Shown here piece after piece: positions 35,883 to 46,311 of a stretch of 58,845 nt of DNA. Both the position numbers and the translations under genes were made by a program. The notes beneath the pieces were generated by a model, which did no database searches, had not been told where the DNA came from, and was given only the letters and a program-made list of their open reading frames with translations. Position 1 is the first letter of the stretch; each line of letters begins with the position of its first letter. This stretch comes from Sphingomonas sp. Ant H11 (lineage in GTDB: Bacteria; Pseudomonadota; Alphaproteobacteria; Sphingomonadales; Sphingomonadaceae): the NCBI RefSeq assembly GCF_000797515.1, contig NZ_JSBN01000001.1, forward strand, positions 1-58,845, in the 5' to 3' direction.

Positions 35883-38349
35883 TCATGCCGCTTGCGTTAC
35901 AAGCACCTCCGATGCGGAAACGTCCGATGGCGCGGCATTTCCAAACATCGCGGCCGCCAGCGCCGCACCCGCGATAGGCTTGGCAATGACGCGGTCAATA
36001 CCCGCCGACGCAAAGCGTGTGCAATCTTCGATATCCGGCGCGCGCCATAGCAACGTCGTGACCGCCCCGGTCGCCCCCAGCGCTGCCAGGCCCAGGTCGA
36101 CATCGCTCTCCGCCTGCACTGTCGCATCGTCGATCAGAACACGGGTGACCCCGCCTTGCGCGATCCGGGCGACCGCTTCCTCCACGCTTGCTGCAAACAG
36201 CACCGTGCCCGCGCGCGCTTCCAGGACTGCGCGCAACATACTGCGCGAGATCGGATTGCGATCGAGGATCAGCAACGCTTCTGGCGTGGCAGCGGCCGAG
36301 GCCGTCTCGATCGTCGGAGCCGCTGCCAGCGCCAATGGCAGCGAAAGCGTGAACGTCGTACCTGCACCCGGCACGCTCTCCACGGTCACATCGCCGCCCA
36401 TTGCACGGGCGAGGTTCTGACAGATGGTCAACCCAAGCCCGGTACCGCCATATTTGCGCGTCGTGCCGGCATCGACTTGACGAAACGATTCGAAGATAAT
36501 GCCAATTTTCTCCGCTGGGATACCGATCCCCGTGTCGCTGACACCGATCCGGAGGGTCGTCCCCTCGGCGGCGGCGCGGACGGTGATCTGGCCGCTCTCG
36601 GTAAATTTCAGGGCGTTAGAGAGCAGATTGAAGGCAATTTGCCGCATCCTTGCCGGATCGCCTTCGATGAACTCGGGGCAAGATTGGAGATCGAGAACAA
36701 AATCCAGCCCCTTCCCCCGCGCCTGCTCTTCCCAAAGCCGCGAAACGTCGCGCAACATGCCCTTGAGGTCAAAGGGCACATGTTCGATCGTAAGGTTGCC
36801 CGTCTCCATCTTCGCGACATCGAGAATGTCATCCACCAGCGCCCGCATCGTCACGCCGGCACTGTGAACCACGCCGATCCGGTCGCGCAGGTGTTCCTCC
36901 AGGCCGCGATCGGCCAGCATAACCTGAGTCATGCCCAGGATCCCGTTGAGCGGCGTGCGAATTTCATGACTGGTCGTCGCAAGGAACTCCGTCTTGGCGG
37001 CCAATGCCCGGCCAAGCGCTTCGTTGGTTTTTGCCAAATCGACGTTTGCAGCTCGGACTTCGTTGCGGCTGCGACGGATCGTGACCAAGCCAAAGGCAAG
37101 CATCGACACGATGATGACGGTCGCCACGGCGAGCCCGCCAAAGATGGTTTGCTGGGTGCGTGCGCGGTTTCGGGCATCTTCGATGTTGCGCAGCAACTGC
37201 GCGCGCTTCAGCTTCTCAATTTTCAGTTCCTGGTTCGCAAAATCGAACCGGGCAGCGGCGAGCGCGGTATTGGCAGACGCGGCGAGCTTGGAGGTTTTAT
37301 CGTCGACTTCTTTCAGAGCTTCCAGATGGACCAACGCCTGAGCTTGATTGTGGGTCTTTTTTGTAAATGTCGTATGCGACCAGATGGCCCTCGCGCAGGT
37401 CGAGCGTCGAAGTGTTCCCATCGACGTTGACGAAAGCCCGCTCAATCAGACGTTGGGCCTCGGCAAGGTTACCGCGCAATCGCGCTGCCCAAGCCGATAA
37501 CACCAGGAAATGATTGCGCGAGGTTGCGGCATCCGTTCCGCGATCGGCTTGTAACCCAAGCGCGATGCTGTGCTCGGCGGCCGCGCGCTGACCCGCGAAC
37601 AATTGCGCCCGCGCGATATTCCGAAGCGTACTCGCCTCCAGTGCCGGCATTTTTCAAATCGTGCGCCAGCGCCAGCGCTTTCGAAAGGCAGTTTGCGCCT
37701 GGATAATTTTATTGAAATCCATCAAGCAAATGCCGCGGTTCGTATAAATTGAAAATAGAAGCCGCTGGTCTCCGTGATATATATCGGCCGACTGATCAAA
37801 ATATCGTAGAGCCGTTTTAAAGTCACCGGCCTCCTGGTAGAGAAAACCGATACTGACGATGGCGATAGCGCGGCTGCGCGCGTCGCCAATATCCCGAAAG
37901 ATGTTATGCGCCTGTTGATACGCCGACAGAGCCCCCGCGACATCTGCTTTTGCCAACCTCAAGCCGCCACGCGACAGCAATAGATCGCCATAGAGTTTTG
38001 TTGGCGAAGCGGGTTTCGCGACAAGTGAAATCGCGCGTTCGATGAGCGGCTCCGCCCGCGCTGTGTCGTTCAGGCGCAGATATGCTTCGCCCTGAAGCCA
38101 TTGCGCGGTCGCCACGGCCGTATTGCGCCGCGCCATCGCGAGATGCGACGCGACGCCCTCCGCCGCTCTCGCGCGTTCAATCGCGATCAACGGGTCGCCG
38201 AACATTTGTGCCTTGGCGTCCGCCACCAGCGCGTCGTAGCGGACATCCCATTGCGCCAAGCTCTGCGCAACGGCCGGCCGATCGAGCTCCCACGCGCCGA
38301 CCGCCATCAGGGATAGCGCCAGGATCAAACGGAACATAAGGTGCCTCAT
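35883..38349 (-). CDS. TPR-sensor hybrid histidine kinase (three indels)
   Basis: Signal peptide, then a periplasmic TPR region, one membrane helix, then a kinase core: phospho-His in Ser-His-Glu-Ile-Arg-Thr-Pro-Leu, N box Asn-Leu-Leu-Ser-Asn-Ala-Leu-Lys-Phe, G boxes Asp-Thr-Gly-Ile-Gly-Ile-Pro and Gly-Gly-Thr-Gly-Leu-Gly-Leu. A C-terminal receiver-like domain keeps Leu-Ile-Asp-Asp but has a weak motif set, so it may not accept phosphate. Indels near 37678 (missing base), 37644 (extra base) and in the T run at 37357-37362 (extra base) split the gene into three pieces; the first two compensate each other and hide a TGA. The TPR helices match across all joins. Confidence 0.83.
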
Positions 38350-38408
38350 CGCACCCTTACTGTCAGAACAGTCCTTAAATTCGCACTAACTGACCGAAAA
38401 TCGCGTTC

Positions 38409-39773
38409 TTAAGCGCTTTTCCAAAACGTAGCAGGCCGCTTAAACATCGATTGCCGGTCATCCTCTGCGGGGCGCGCGCGATATTCGTGCAGGAAACACC
38501 GAAAGGCATCGATCGATATCGGGCGGCTGATCAAATATCCCTGCACCATGTCACACCCCATGACCGAAAGCAGCGCCATCGCTGCCTGGGTCTCCACGCC
38601 CTCCGCCGTCACCTCCATATCCAGAGCATGGGCGAGATCGATGGTGGAGCGTACGATCAGCGGGTCACGATTGCTGCTGGTCAGCTGAAGCACGAACATC
38701 TTGTCGATCTTGAGTTCGCGTGCAGGGAGCTGCTTGAGATAGGCAAGCGAGGACAAGCCGGCACCGTAATCGTCGATCGCAATGACGATACCGCGATCTG
38801 CAAAAATCTGAAGATTGGAGATCGCGCATTCGGGATCGCGGATCACAGCCGTTTCGGTAATTTCAAAACCGATTTTTGCCCCACAATTGTGGGTCTTAGC
38901 GCATGCCGCTTCTACAAAATGTTTGTCGCTGAGAAGCTGACCCGAAATATTGATGAATATCGTCAGATCGTGTCCATCTGCCGCCAGGACTTTTTGATCC
39001 CGGATCACTTCGTCGAGCGTCCAAAGGGTGAGCGCGGAAATTTGCTGCGCCTGCTCCGCAACGGTGATGAAATCCCCTGGGAGAATCAGACCACGATTGG
39101 GGTGCTGCCAGCGCACCAGCGCTTCCGCGCTGGAAATCCGTTGCTCGCGCACATGCACTTTTGGCTGATATTGCAAGAACATCTCGCCATTCGCGATCGC
39201 CGCCGGCATCTCGCGCGTCAGGGTCTGCCGGTCGAAGGTCGGGGTACACACCGATAGATCGCGCAGCACGGGCTGATGCGTCGAACGCGCGTCTTCCAGC
39301 GCGCCTTCGGCCTCTTCGATCAACCGCACGGTTTCGATCGTCGCGAGCGGTGCTGCCGCCCCCCCAATCTCGATTTGAAGGGCGTGCGCCTCCCCATCCA
39401 AATCGAGCGGGATCTCCGCAACACCCCGCAAAACGTCCACTGCAACCCCGAGAGCAGCGAAACTTGCGCGCTCGAGCGACACCTCGATAGACGTGCGGCT
39501 GACGATCATGGTCGAGCTATCGGGTAGAACCGCCGCGATCCGACGCTCGAGATCCAGGGCGAGACTATCCGCCCCCACACGCCCGAACTTACGACGAAGG
39601 GCGGAGAAGTTCGCGATCTCGACGAGGCACACGATTTGCCACGTGTTTGAAGGATCGCCGCGGGGGGCGATGTCGATGCCCGATTGCACGAGGCCACCAG
39701 GTGCGTCTGACGCACTTTTTCGCCGCCCCGGAGGGCGACGCGGCGGATAAGGGGGTTGCACGGCACGCACCAT
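38409..39773 (-). CDS. EAL-domain c-di-GMP phosphodiesterase with degenerate GGDEF-like N-terminus
   Basis: The EAL domain (about residues 195-435) keeps the residues for catalysis: Ala-Glu-Ala-Leu-Val-Arg-Trp, Asn in Asn-Ile-Ser-Gly-Gln, Glu in Glu-Ile-Thr-Glu-Thr, Ile-Asp-Asp-Tyr-Gly-Ala-Gly, Lys in Leu-Lys-Ile-Asp-Lys, Glu-Gly-Val-Glu-Thr and Gln-Gly-Tyr-Leu-Ile-Ser-Arg-Pro. It should hydrolyse c-di-GMP. The N-terminal half resembles a GGDEF domain without its active-site motif. No membrane segment. Start is the ATG at 39773; an in-frame TTG at 39797 is possible. It lies 60 bp before the histidine kinase gene on the same strand; the three genes probably form one signalling operon. Confidence 0.87.
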   Translation of the reverse strand: MVRAVQPPYPPRRPPGRRKSASDAPGGLVQSGIDIAPRGDPSNTWQIVCLVEIANFSALRRKFGRVGADSLALDLERRIAAVLPDSSTMIVSRTSIEVSLERASFAALGVAVDVLRGVAEIPLDLDGEAHALQIEIGGAAAPLATIETVRLIEEAEGALEDARSTHQPVLRDLSVCTPTFDRQTLTREMPAAIANGEMFLQYQPKVHVREQRISSAEALVRWQHPNRGLILPGDFITVAEQAQQISALTLWTLDEVIRDQKVLAADGHDLTIFINISGQLLSDKHFVEAACAKTHNCGAKIGFEITETAVIRDPECAISNLQIFADRGIVIAIDDYGAGLSSLAYLKQLPARELKIDKMFVLQLTSSNRDPLIVRSTIDLAHALDMEVTAEGVETQAAMALLSVMGCDMVQGYLISRPISIDAFRCFLHEYRARPAEDDRQSMFKRPATFWKSA

Positions 39774-39797
39774 GGATTTCGAGGTAAACGTGAGCAA

Positions 39798-40198
39798 TAA
39801 ACGAACCGTTAAACGTCCCGCTTCGGTCGCACCCGTCGCGGAAACGCGATTGCATTATCGTTAAGATTCAATTAATAACCCGAAGCACCCAACTGGGTGT
39901 GTAAGGGAGAAAATGTGATGTTGAGCTTCATCCTTGATGTGGTTTACGGCGAGGGCAGCCGCCCCTGGTAAATCGTTCCGTCGACCCGATGCGGGATTGA
40001 TCCGTTCGATATTTGAGTAGGTTAACTCAGTATCGGGTCGATATTTTTGCAAAGATTGCCTGAAACGCCATCGCAATGTGCGCTGGCCGCGATGTCCGCA
40101 ATGTGTCCCGATTCGGGAATGCGGGTGCGCGGTGCGAACCGTTCGAGACAAACCGCAAAAATAAATGACAACGCTGGAACATCGTTGCAGGTTGGTCG
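39798..40198. other. Intergenic region of about 400 bp
   Basis: No credible gene. On the plus strand a 17-codon ORF near 39921 is too short to support. The palindrome CACCCAACTGGGTG lies at 39886-39899 and TCCCGATTCGGGA near 40108. The minus strand must hold the promoter of the EAL operon here, but I cannot place it. Confidence 0.4.
40156..40187 (-). terminator. Weak Rho-independent terminator candidate after argE
   Basis: Read on the minus strand: a 5-bp stem CAACG/CGTTG with a 9-nt loop, followed by a T-rich tract (TTTATTTTT). It begins 11 bp after the corrected argE stop. The stem is short, so this is only a candidate. Confidence 0.3.
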
Positions 40199-41367
40199 CT
40201 ACGACATCGCCTCAACCAGCCGTGCATGAACGCCGCACCCCGTTCAAATTGCGCCACCTCCAGATATTCGTCCGGCTGGTGCGCTTGCTCGATTGAGCCC
40301 GGGCCACAAATCACCGTAGAAAATCCCGCACCTTGAAATTGGCCGGCTTCGGCCGCGTACGGTACAGCTCGCGCCGGCCCATTGTCGCCAGCCAGGCGTC
40401 GCGCGAGCGTTTCTGCGGCCCCTTCCGCCTCGGGCGCGAAGGAGGGCGTTGCGGACCGCCGCACGACCGACACACCCGCATCCGCGAAGCGCGCGCGCAA
40501 CGCACCGTCCTCCCGTGCGCATGCCTCCAGAAAAGGTGCCATGATCGTGTCCGGATCCTGCCCCGGCGGTGTGCGCAGATCGAACACAAAGCTGCATTCG
40601 CGGGCGAGGATATTCACCGCCGTCCCGCCCTGCATCAGCCCAATCGTCAAGGTCGCGTGCGGCGGGTGATAAAGCGGTGCCGGGTCGCCATGTCGTTCGA
40701 GCGACTCTGCCAGGTCCCGCAGTTGCGCCATGAGCCCCACCGCAACCATGTTGGCCGACACGCCAAGGTGCGTCAGGCTGGAATGCGCTTCATGCCCCTT
40801 CACCGTAACTCGCCAGGTCGAAATACCTTTGTGACCGCTGACCACCTCCATATTGGTCGGCTCGCCCACAATCACGGCAAGCGGTGCGGGCAACTCGGAG
40901 ACGAGTTCGCGAATCATCGACGGGGCACCCAGGCACCCCACTTCTTCGTCGTAAGAGAAGGCCAGATGCAACGGCCGCGCTACATTTCCGTTGGCGAAGC
41001 GTGGCACCACCGCCAGCGCAAGCGCAAGGAAAGCCTTCATGTCGCACGTCCCGCGACCGTAAAGCCGCTCACCGCGCTGGGTCAGTATGAACGGATCGCT
41101 GGTCCATGCCTGTCCGTCGACAGGGACGACGTCGGTATGGCCGGAGAGCACCACGCCACCCGCCACCGCCGGGCCAATCGTCGCATAGAGATTGGCCTTG
41201 GTCTGGTCGGCATTCGACACGCGTCGGCTGGGCACGCCGTGACGGCGAAGGACATTCTCAACATACCCGATCAGCGCAAGATTCGAATCACGCGAGGTCG
41301 TGTCGAAACCGATCAGCGCTTCCAGATGCCGCAAACCGGCGCTTTTCAGGTCATCGCTCGTGGTCAT
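40199..41367 (-). CDS. argE: Acetylornithine deacetylase (frameshift at 3' end)
   Basis: An M20-family metallohydrolase of about 389 aa that removes the acetyl group from N-acetylornithine in arginine synthesis. Metal ligands: His in Ser-Gly-His-Thr-Asp-Val, Asp in Gly-Arg-Gly-Thr-Cys-Asp-Met-Lys, and Glu-Glu in Ser-Tyr-Asp-Glu-Glu-Val-Gly. Gly-His-Glu-Ala-His-Ser is the dimer/catalytic loop. The start is the ATG at 41367 (Met-Thr-Thr-Ser-Asp). Near 40215 a missing G sends the frame into about 60 nonsense residues; with it restored the protein ends Gly-Trp-Leu-Glu-Ala-Met-Ser at 40199. A likely assembly error. Confidence 0.88.
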
Positions 41368-41404
41368 ATCACGCACCTTAGGCGCGCCCGTACGTGCTTG
41401 CCAA

Positions 41405-42881
41405 TCACCCGGCTGCGGCATCCTCCCATCCGCCGCCAATCGCCTTGAACAGCGCCGCACTGTCCTGCCGCAGTTGCGCATCGCTGGCGACCAGTTGCTC
41501 GCGCGCGCTGAGCACCGCGACCTGCGCATCGATCAAGCTGTTCTGCGCGACGAAGCCGGTGCGGTACTGCGCCTCGACCGCCCGCGCTGTCGCTTGTGCG
41601 TCCGTGACCGCACGCCGCAACGCGGCGTTACGACGACGCTCGGCGTCGATGCGGGCGAGCGGATCCTCGACATCGCGCAACGCGCCAAGCACGGTCGTGC
41701 GATAGCGCAGATACGCCTGTTCCCGGTCTTCCTTGCGCAGGCCCACTGTTGCCTTGCGCCGCCCCCAATCCAGCAAGGGAAAGGTTATCCCCCCTACCCC
41801 CCGTCGCCTGGATGCTATCGCCCGACACGAGCGATCCGAGCGAGGTCGAGATCAGTTGCGCCATCCCGGTCAGCTTGAATTTCGGGTAGAGGTCCGCCAC
41901 CGCCACGCCAATGTCTGCGGTTGATGCCGCCAATTGGCGCTCGGCCGCCCGAATGTCGGGGCGGCGGCGCAACAGATCCGACGGCAACCCAGCCGGAACG
42001 ACCGGAGCCGTCGGCAACGCGGGAAGCGGCCCGGTCAACTCCGCCGTGAGGCTTCCCGGCTCGGTGCCAAGCAGGATGCCGAGTGCATGAATCCGGACCC
42101 GGACATCCGCTCGTAGCGGCTCCAACCGGGCCTCGATGCTGGAGATCGATTGCTGCTGCCGTTTCACGTCGATCTGTGGGCTCAACCCGACTCTGGCAAC
42201 GTTGTTCGCTATCTCCAGCGCACGCCGCTGCTGCCCGAGTTCGTCCTCGACCACGGCAATCTGTGCCTGATCAAGCCGTAGCGCGAAATACGCCTGGGCG
42301 ACCTCGGCTCCCAAGGTGACGGCGGCATCGCGCTGCGACCAGATCGCCGCGTCGGTCCGTGCCAGGGCCCCCTCGACGCCGCGTCGCCCGCCGCCGAACA
42401 AATCGATCTCCCAACTCGCATCGAAGCCGGCGGCATAGGTGGTGATCCCGCTACCGGGCAGCGCAATGCCGCCACTCGAACTGCCGCTGTTGCTGCCACC
42501 GCCGGAAAAGAGGCTGGCGAGGGACGAGAATCCGGCATTCTTGCTGAATTCGACATGCGTCACATTGCCCGTGGCATCGACGGTGGGCTTGCCCACGGCA
42601 TGCGCCGCGATCTCATCCAGGCGCGCCTGCCGCACGCGCGACGCCGCGATCGCGATCGTCGGACTGTCCTTCAGCGCGCGCTCGACCAGCGTCGTCAGCG
42701 TCGAATCGCCAAAAGCGGTCCACCAATGGGCTGGGTCGATTGCGGCACCCGGCACACCGGTCTGCGGCTCGGCAAAGGCGGCTGGGACCGCCATTGCCGG
42801 CGCATGATAATTGGGGCCGACGGTGCAACCGCCAAGCAAGGTTGCGCCGAGCAGCGCCGCCGTAACGAGAGAGCGGGTCAA
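41405..42881 (-). CDS. Outer-membrane efflux lipoprotein, NodT/TolC-like (frameshifted)
   Basis: Lipoprotein signal with Leu-Leu-Gly-Gly-Cys, then Thr-Val-Gly-Pro-Asn-Tyr and two TolC-type repeats. The first frame loses similarity after Gln-Ala-Thr-Gly-Gly near 41800. The second starts within Leu-Leu-Asp-Trp-Gly-Arg-Arg. They join as Gly-Gly-Ile-Thr-Phe-Pro-Leu-Leu-Asp-Trp if one G is removed from the homopolymer tracts at 41789-41802. Start TTG overlaps the DHA2 stop (TTGA). It is the outer-membrane duct of the tripartite pump encoded upstream. Confidence 0.85.
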
Positions 42882-44479
42882 TGCGCCATGCCTCCACCAC
42901 CGCCACCGGATTTGCCGGAGCGCATCAAGAAAACGACGGGCGCGACGCACAGCACCACGACCATCAACGAATGAAACACATCGAGAAAGGCAAGCATCGC
43001 CGCCTGCCGCTGTACCTGGCTGTAGAGCACGGCGAGCGGCGTAATGGTGTCCCCCGGCCCGCCAAACGCGCTCCCGGCCTTGGCCAGCCAGTCATTATAA
43101 TTCGGGTTCAGCGGATTAAGGCCGTTAACCAGATCCGACTGATGCCGCTGCAGGCCCGATGCCAGCATCGTCTGCGACGCCGAAATGCCGATCGATCCGC
43201 CAAGATTGCGTGCCACGTTGAGCATGCTCGACGCTTGCGCGGTCTTGTTCTGCGGCAAGCCGACATAGGCCACTGCGCTGATCGGCACGAACAGGAAGGG
43301 CAGCCCCATTGCCTGATACAGGCGTGCCACCCCGGCATCGAGGAAGGTGATGTCGGCGTTGAGATGCGTCATGTTCCACAAGGCGAAGGCCTGAACGAGC
43401 AATGCCGGAAACAGCAACAGCCGGACATCGACCACCCCCGACAGCCGCCCGGCAAACGGCACCGCGACCAGCGTCGCCACCCCGCCGAAGGTCAGCGCCA
43501 ACCCGGCCTGGAACGAGGTATAGCCAAGCACCTGCTGCAACATTTGCGGGATCAACTGGGTGGTGCCGAACAGGATCATCCCGGTCACGCCCATGACCAG
43601 CAACGTCAACGAGAAATTCCGGCTTTTGAGGAGCTTGAGGTCGAGCACAGGCTCGGAATGATGCGTTTCCCAAAAGCCGAGCGCGATCAGGGATACCGCC
43701 GAAATCGTCGTGGTCGCGATGATCAGGGTGCTTGCGAACCAGTCCTCCCGCTCGCCGCGATCGAGCGTGAGTTCGAAGAACCCCAGGCCGAGTGCGATGA
43801 GGATGATGCCGATATAGTCGACCCTGATACCGCGCTGAAGCAATTTCGCGCGATCATCCTTGATCGCCTTCGGTTCGTCGACAAACACGTTGACGAGAAA
43901 CAGCGACACGATGCCGATCGGCACGTTGATGAGAAACACCCAATGCCAGCTGGAATTTTCGGTAATATAGCCGCCCAGCGTCGGCCCGAGTACCGGCCCG
44001 ACCACGACGACGATCGCAAACGCCGCAAAGGCCATTCCGCGCAATCGCGGCGGGAAGGTATCGGCAAGCATCGATTGCTCGACCGGGGCCAGTCCGCCAC
44101 CGCCAATCCCCTGCAAGACGCGCGCTATGACGAGCGTCGAGAGATTGGGGGCGAGGCCACACATCAGCGAGGACAGCGTGAACAGCGCGATCGAGATCAT
44201 GAAATAGCGCTTCCGCCCGATCACGTCGGACAGCCAGCCGCTGATCGGGATGATGATCGCGTTGGCGACCAGATAACTGGTCAGCACCCAAGTGGCCTGA
44301 TCGTTCGAGACCGAAAGGCCGCCCGCGATATGATCGAGCGCGACGTTCGCGATCGACGTGTCGAGCACCTCCATGAACGTCGGGATCGAGATGATCGCGA
44401 CGATCAGCCATGGGCTGAAACTGCCCGCCGCCGATCGGGTCGGATCCCATCCATCCGCCCGCGGTGCGGCGCTCGCCAT
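42878..44479 (-). CDS. DHA2 family MFS drug efflux permease (EmrB/QacA-like)
   Basis: A 533-aa protein with about 14 membrane helices. Motifs: Asp-Thr-Ser-Ile-Ala-Asn-Val-Ala in helix 1 (motif D1 of DHA2 pumps), Gly-Trp-Leu-Ser-Asp-Val-Ile-Gly-Arg-Lys-Arg between helices 2 and 3 (motif A), Val-Gly-Pro-Val-Leu-Gly-Pro-Thr-Leu-Gly-Gly in helix 5 (motif C). It exports hydrophobic compounds with H+. The ATG lies 1 bp after the corrected stop of the HlyD gene and its stop overlaps the NodT start. Drug range unknown. Gly-rich C-terminus. Confidence 0.9.
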   Translation of the reverse strand: MASAAPRADGWDPTRSAAGSFSPWLIVAIISIPTFMEVLDTSIANVALDHIAGGLSVSNDQATWVLTSYLVANAIIIPISGWLSDVIGRKRYFMISIALFTLSSLMCGLAPNLSTLVIARVLQGIGGGGLAPVEQSMLADTFPPRLRGMAFAAFAIVVVVGPVLGPTLGGYITENSSWHWVFLINVPIGIVSLFLVNVFVDEPKAIKDDRAKLLQRGIRVDYIGIILIALGLGFFELTLDRGEREDWFASTLIIATTTISAVSLIALGFWETHHSEPVLDLKLLKSRNFSLTLLVMGVTGMILFGTTQLIPQMLQQVLGYTSFQAGLALTFGGVATLVAVPFAGRLSGVVDVRLLLFPALLVQAFALWNMTHLNADITFLDAGVARLYQAMGLPFLFVPISAVAYVGLPQNKTAQASSMLNVARNLGGSIGISASQTMLASGLQRHQSDLVNGLNPLNPNYNDWLAKAGSAFGGPGDTITPLAVLYSQVQRQAAMLAFLDVFHSLMVVVLCVAPVVFLMRSGKSGGGGGGMAH

Positions 44480-44480
44480 C

Positions 44481-45589
44481 TTAGCGCACCTTGACCGTGG
44501 GGATCACCGACATGCCCGGACCCAGCGGATATTTGCGCGGATCGGGTGCGTTCTTGGTATCAAACTCGATCCGTACCGGTACCCGCTGAACCACTTTGAC
44601 GTAGTTTCCGGTCGCATTCTGCGGCGGCAGCAACGCAAACGCCTGGCCCGCGCCGCGCTGGATCGAATCGACATGGCCCTTGAACTTGACGTTGGGATAG
44701 CGTCGACCTTGATATCGACGGGGTCGCCCGCAGTCATGTCGCGGAGCTGGGTTTCCTTGAAGTTCGCGGTGATCCAGATGTGATCGGGCACGATCGCCAT
44801 CAATTGCGTTCCCGGCCCGACATAAGAGCCGATATTGACCTGACGGTTGACCACTTGCCCGGCTACCGGCGCGACCAGCCGGTTGTCGCCCAGCGTAACA
44901 TTGGCCTGCCGTACCGATGCCTGCCGCGCCTCGATCACCGCACGGGCGGCGGCGACCTGACGGCGCGCCACCGCGATATTGGCGCTGGCGCTATCGATCT
45001 GCTGGCGCGCCGCAGCCGCTTCCGCTGCAGTGGAGCGCGCGGTCGCCCGCGCCGCATCGAGCTGCTGCCCGGCGACCGCCGCCGGATCAATCCGGCGCAG
45101 CGCTTCATAGCGCGCGAGATCCTGCTCCGCCTTGGCGGCGCTGGCGAGCGGGGCTCGTGCCTGCGCGACGGCCTGGTCATGCGTTGCCTGGCTTGCCACG
45201 ACTTGCGCGCGCGCCTGCTCGAACTGGGCTTCCGCCTGCTTTGCGTTGGCCTCGGCTTCGGCAACCTGCGCCTCTGGCCCGGACGGCTCGATCACCGCCA
45301 GCAACTGGCCGGGTTGGACGTGACGGTTATCGATATCGGCAACCGCCTTTAGCGTGCCCGCGACCTTCGGCGCGATCCGCACGATATGAGCGTCGACAAA
45401 GGCATCGTCGGTCGATTCATACTGCCGCGCGTCCAGATAATAGAGCACCGCTGCGACCACGATCACCCCGACCACCGGAATGACGATGACCCAGAACAGC
45501 GGCTTGCGAAAAATCGACGGCTTCGCAGGTGCTGCGGCCGCCGAGTTATCCTGATCGGCCTTGGCGTCGGGTTGGGGCGTATCGCTCAT
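44481..45589 (-). CDS. HlyD/EmrA-like periplasmic adaptor (frameshifted)
   Basis: A membrane-fusion protein. A cytoplasmic N-tail of about 30 residues, one membrane helix near 32-51 (Val-Ile-Val-Ile-Pro-Val-Val-Gly), the biotinyl-lipoyl half-motif Gly-Gln-Leu-Leu-Ala-Val-Ile-Glu, an alanine-rich coiled coil and the beta-barrel domain with Val-Pro-Asp-His-Ile-Trp-Ile-Thr-Ala-Asn. Near 44700 one base is missing; restoring it gives Asp-Ala-Tyr-Pro-Asn-Val-Lys-Phe-Lys-Gly-His and a normal C-terminus with stop at 44481. Second gene of the tetR-hlyD-DHA2-nodT operon; its ATG overlaps the tetR stop. Confidence 0.87.
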
Positions 45590-46263
45590 GAAAGCTCCTG
45601 TCGTTCGGCGATCAGCCGGTCGAGAATGGCATCGGTATTGGCTGCGATCCGCGCGCCGAGCGCGGCAATCGCGGAGGCGTCCAGATCGGCGCGCTGCATC
45701 AGCTTAAGGACTGTCGCACGGGAGGCACGCAGCGTGACCACCTGCCCAATCACGGTGATCACAGCCACGCGCGCGGTGTCGCCCTCGTCCCGCCCGGTTG
45801 CGATCTGAACGAGATTGACGAGCGTTTGGAGCATCGTCCCCATCATCCCGCCGTAGATGCGCTCGAACGCCGCGGTCGGCTCCATCTGCTCGCGAATGAT
45901 GAACAGCGAGTAAGACGTGTTTTTCTGGCCCGTCATCTTGTCGATCAAGCTCGCAATGATCGCGTGGATCAGCGCACGGGCGGCCGCTGGCGTAATCGCT
46001 TCGGGCACCCCGCCGCCCGCCAGATGCGATAGGGTATCGCCCATTTGCGCAGCGATATGGTCGGCGGCAGCCAGATACAGCCCTTCCTTGCCGCCAAAGT
46101 GATAGGTGATCGATGACATGGCCGTGCCGGCGGCGGCGGCGATGCTGCGCGTGCTCGCGCCTTCCAACCCCTTGGTGGCGAACTCCGCGATCGCGATTTC
46201 AAGAAGGCGCTGTTGAACCACAGTTTGTCGATAGTTCGTTCGAACGAACAAGGCAATCGGCAA
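45586..46263 (-). CDS. TetR family regulator of the efflux operon
   Basis: A regulator of 211-225 aa. The N-terminal HTH contains Ala-Ser-Thr-Arg-Ser-Ile-Ala-Ala-Ala-Ala-Gly and Ile-Thr-Tyr-His-Phe-Gly-Gly-Lys-Glu-Gly-Leu-Tyr, the usual recognition helix. The C-terminal domain fits the CerR-like group. The start is uncertain: the longest frame begins at TTG 46263, but an in-frame GTG at 46221 gives a normal N-terminus and leaves a palindrome (46234-46249) upstream as a possible operator. Stop overlaps the adaptor ATG (ATGA). Likely represses the pump operon and itself. Confidence 0.85.
   Translation of the reverse strand: MPIALFVRTNYRQTVVQQRLLEIAIAEFATKGLEGASTRSIAAAAGTAMSSITYHFGGKEGLYLAAADHIAAQMGDTLSHLAGGGVPEAITPAAARALIHAIIASLIDKMTGQKNTSYSLFIIREQMEPTAAFERIYGGMMGTMLQTLVNLVQIATGRDEGDTARVAVITVIGQVVTLRASRATVLKLMQRADLDASAIAALGARIAANTDAILDRLIAERQELS
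46234..46249. promoter_or_regulatory. Perfect 16-bp palindrome, candidate TetR operator
   Basis: GTTCGTTCGAACGAAC is a perfect inverted repeat (8-bp arms) located at or just upstream of the tetR start. TetR proteins often repress their own operons through palindromes of this size. It also partly lies within the longest predicted tetR reading frame, which argues for the shorter start. Confidence 0.5.
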
Positions 46264-46311
46264 ATTGTGCAGCGCCGCAAAAACGCCTCTGCGCGCCTCA
46301 GGTTGCGCAGC

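Noticed and set aside
39921..39974. 17-codon ORF with a ribosome-binding-like site
   Set aside because: Too short and without any conserved or coupled context.
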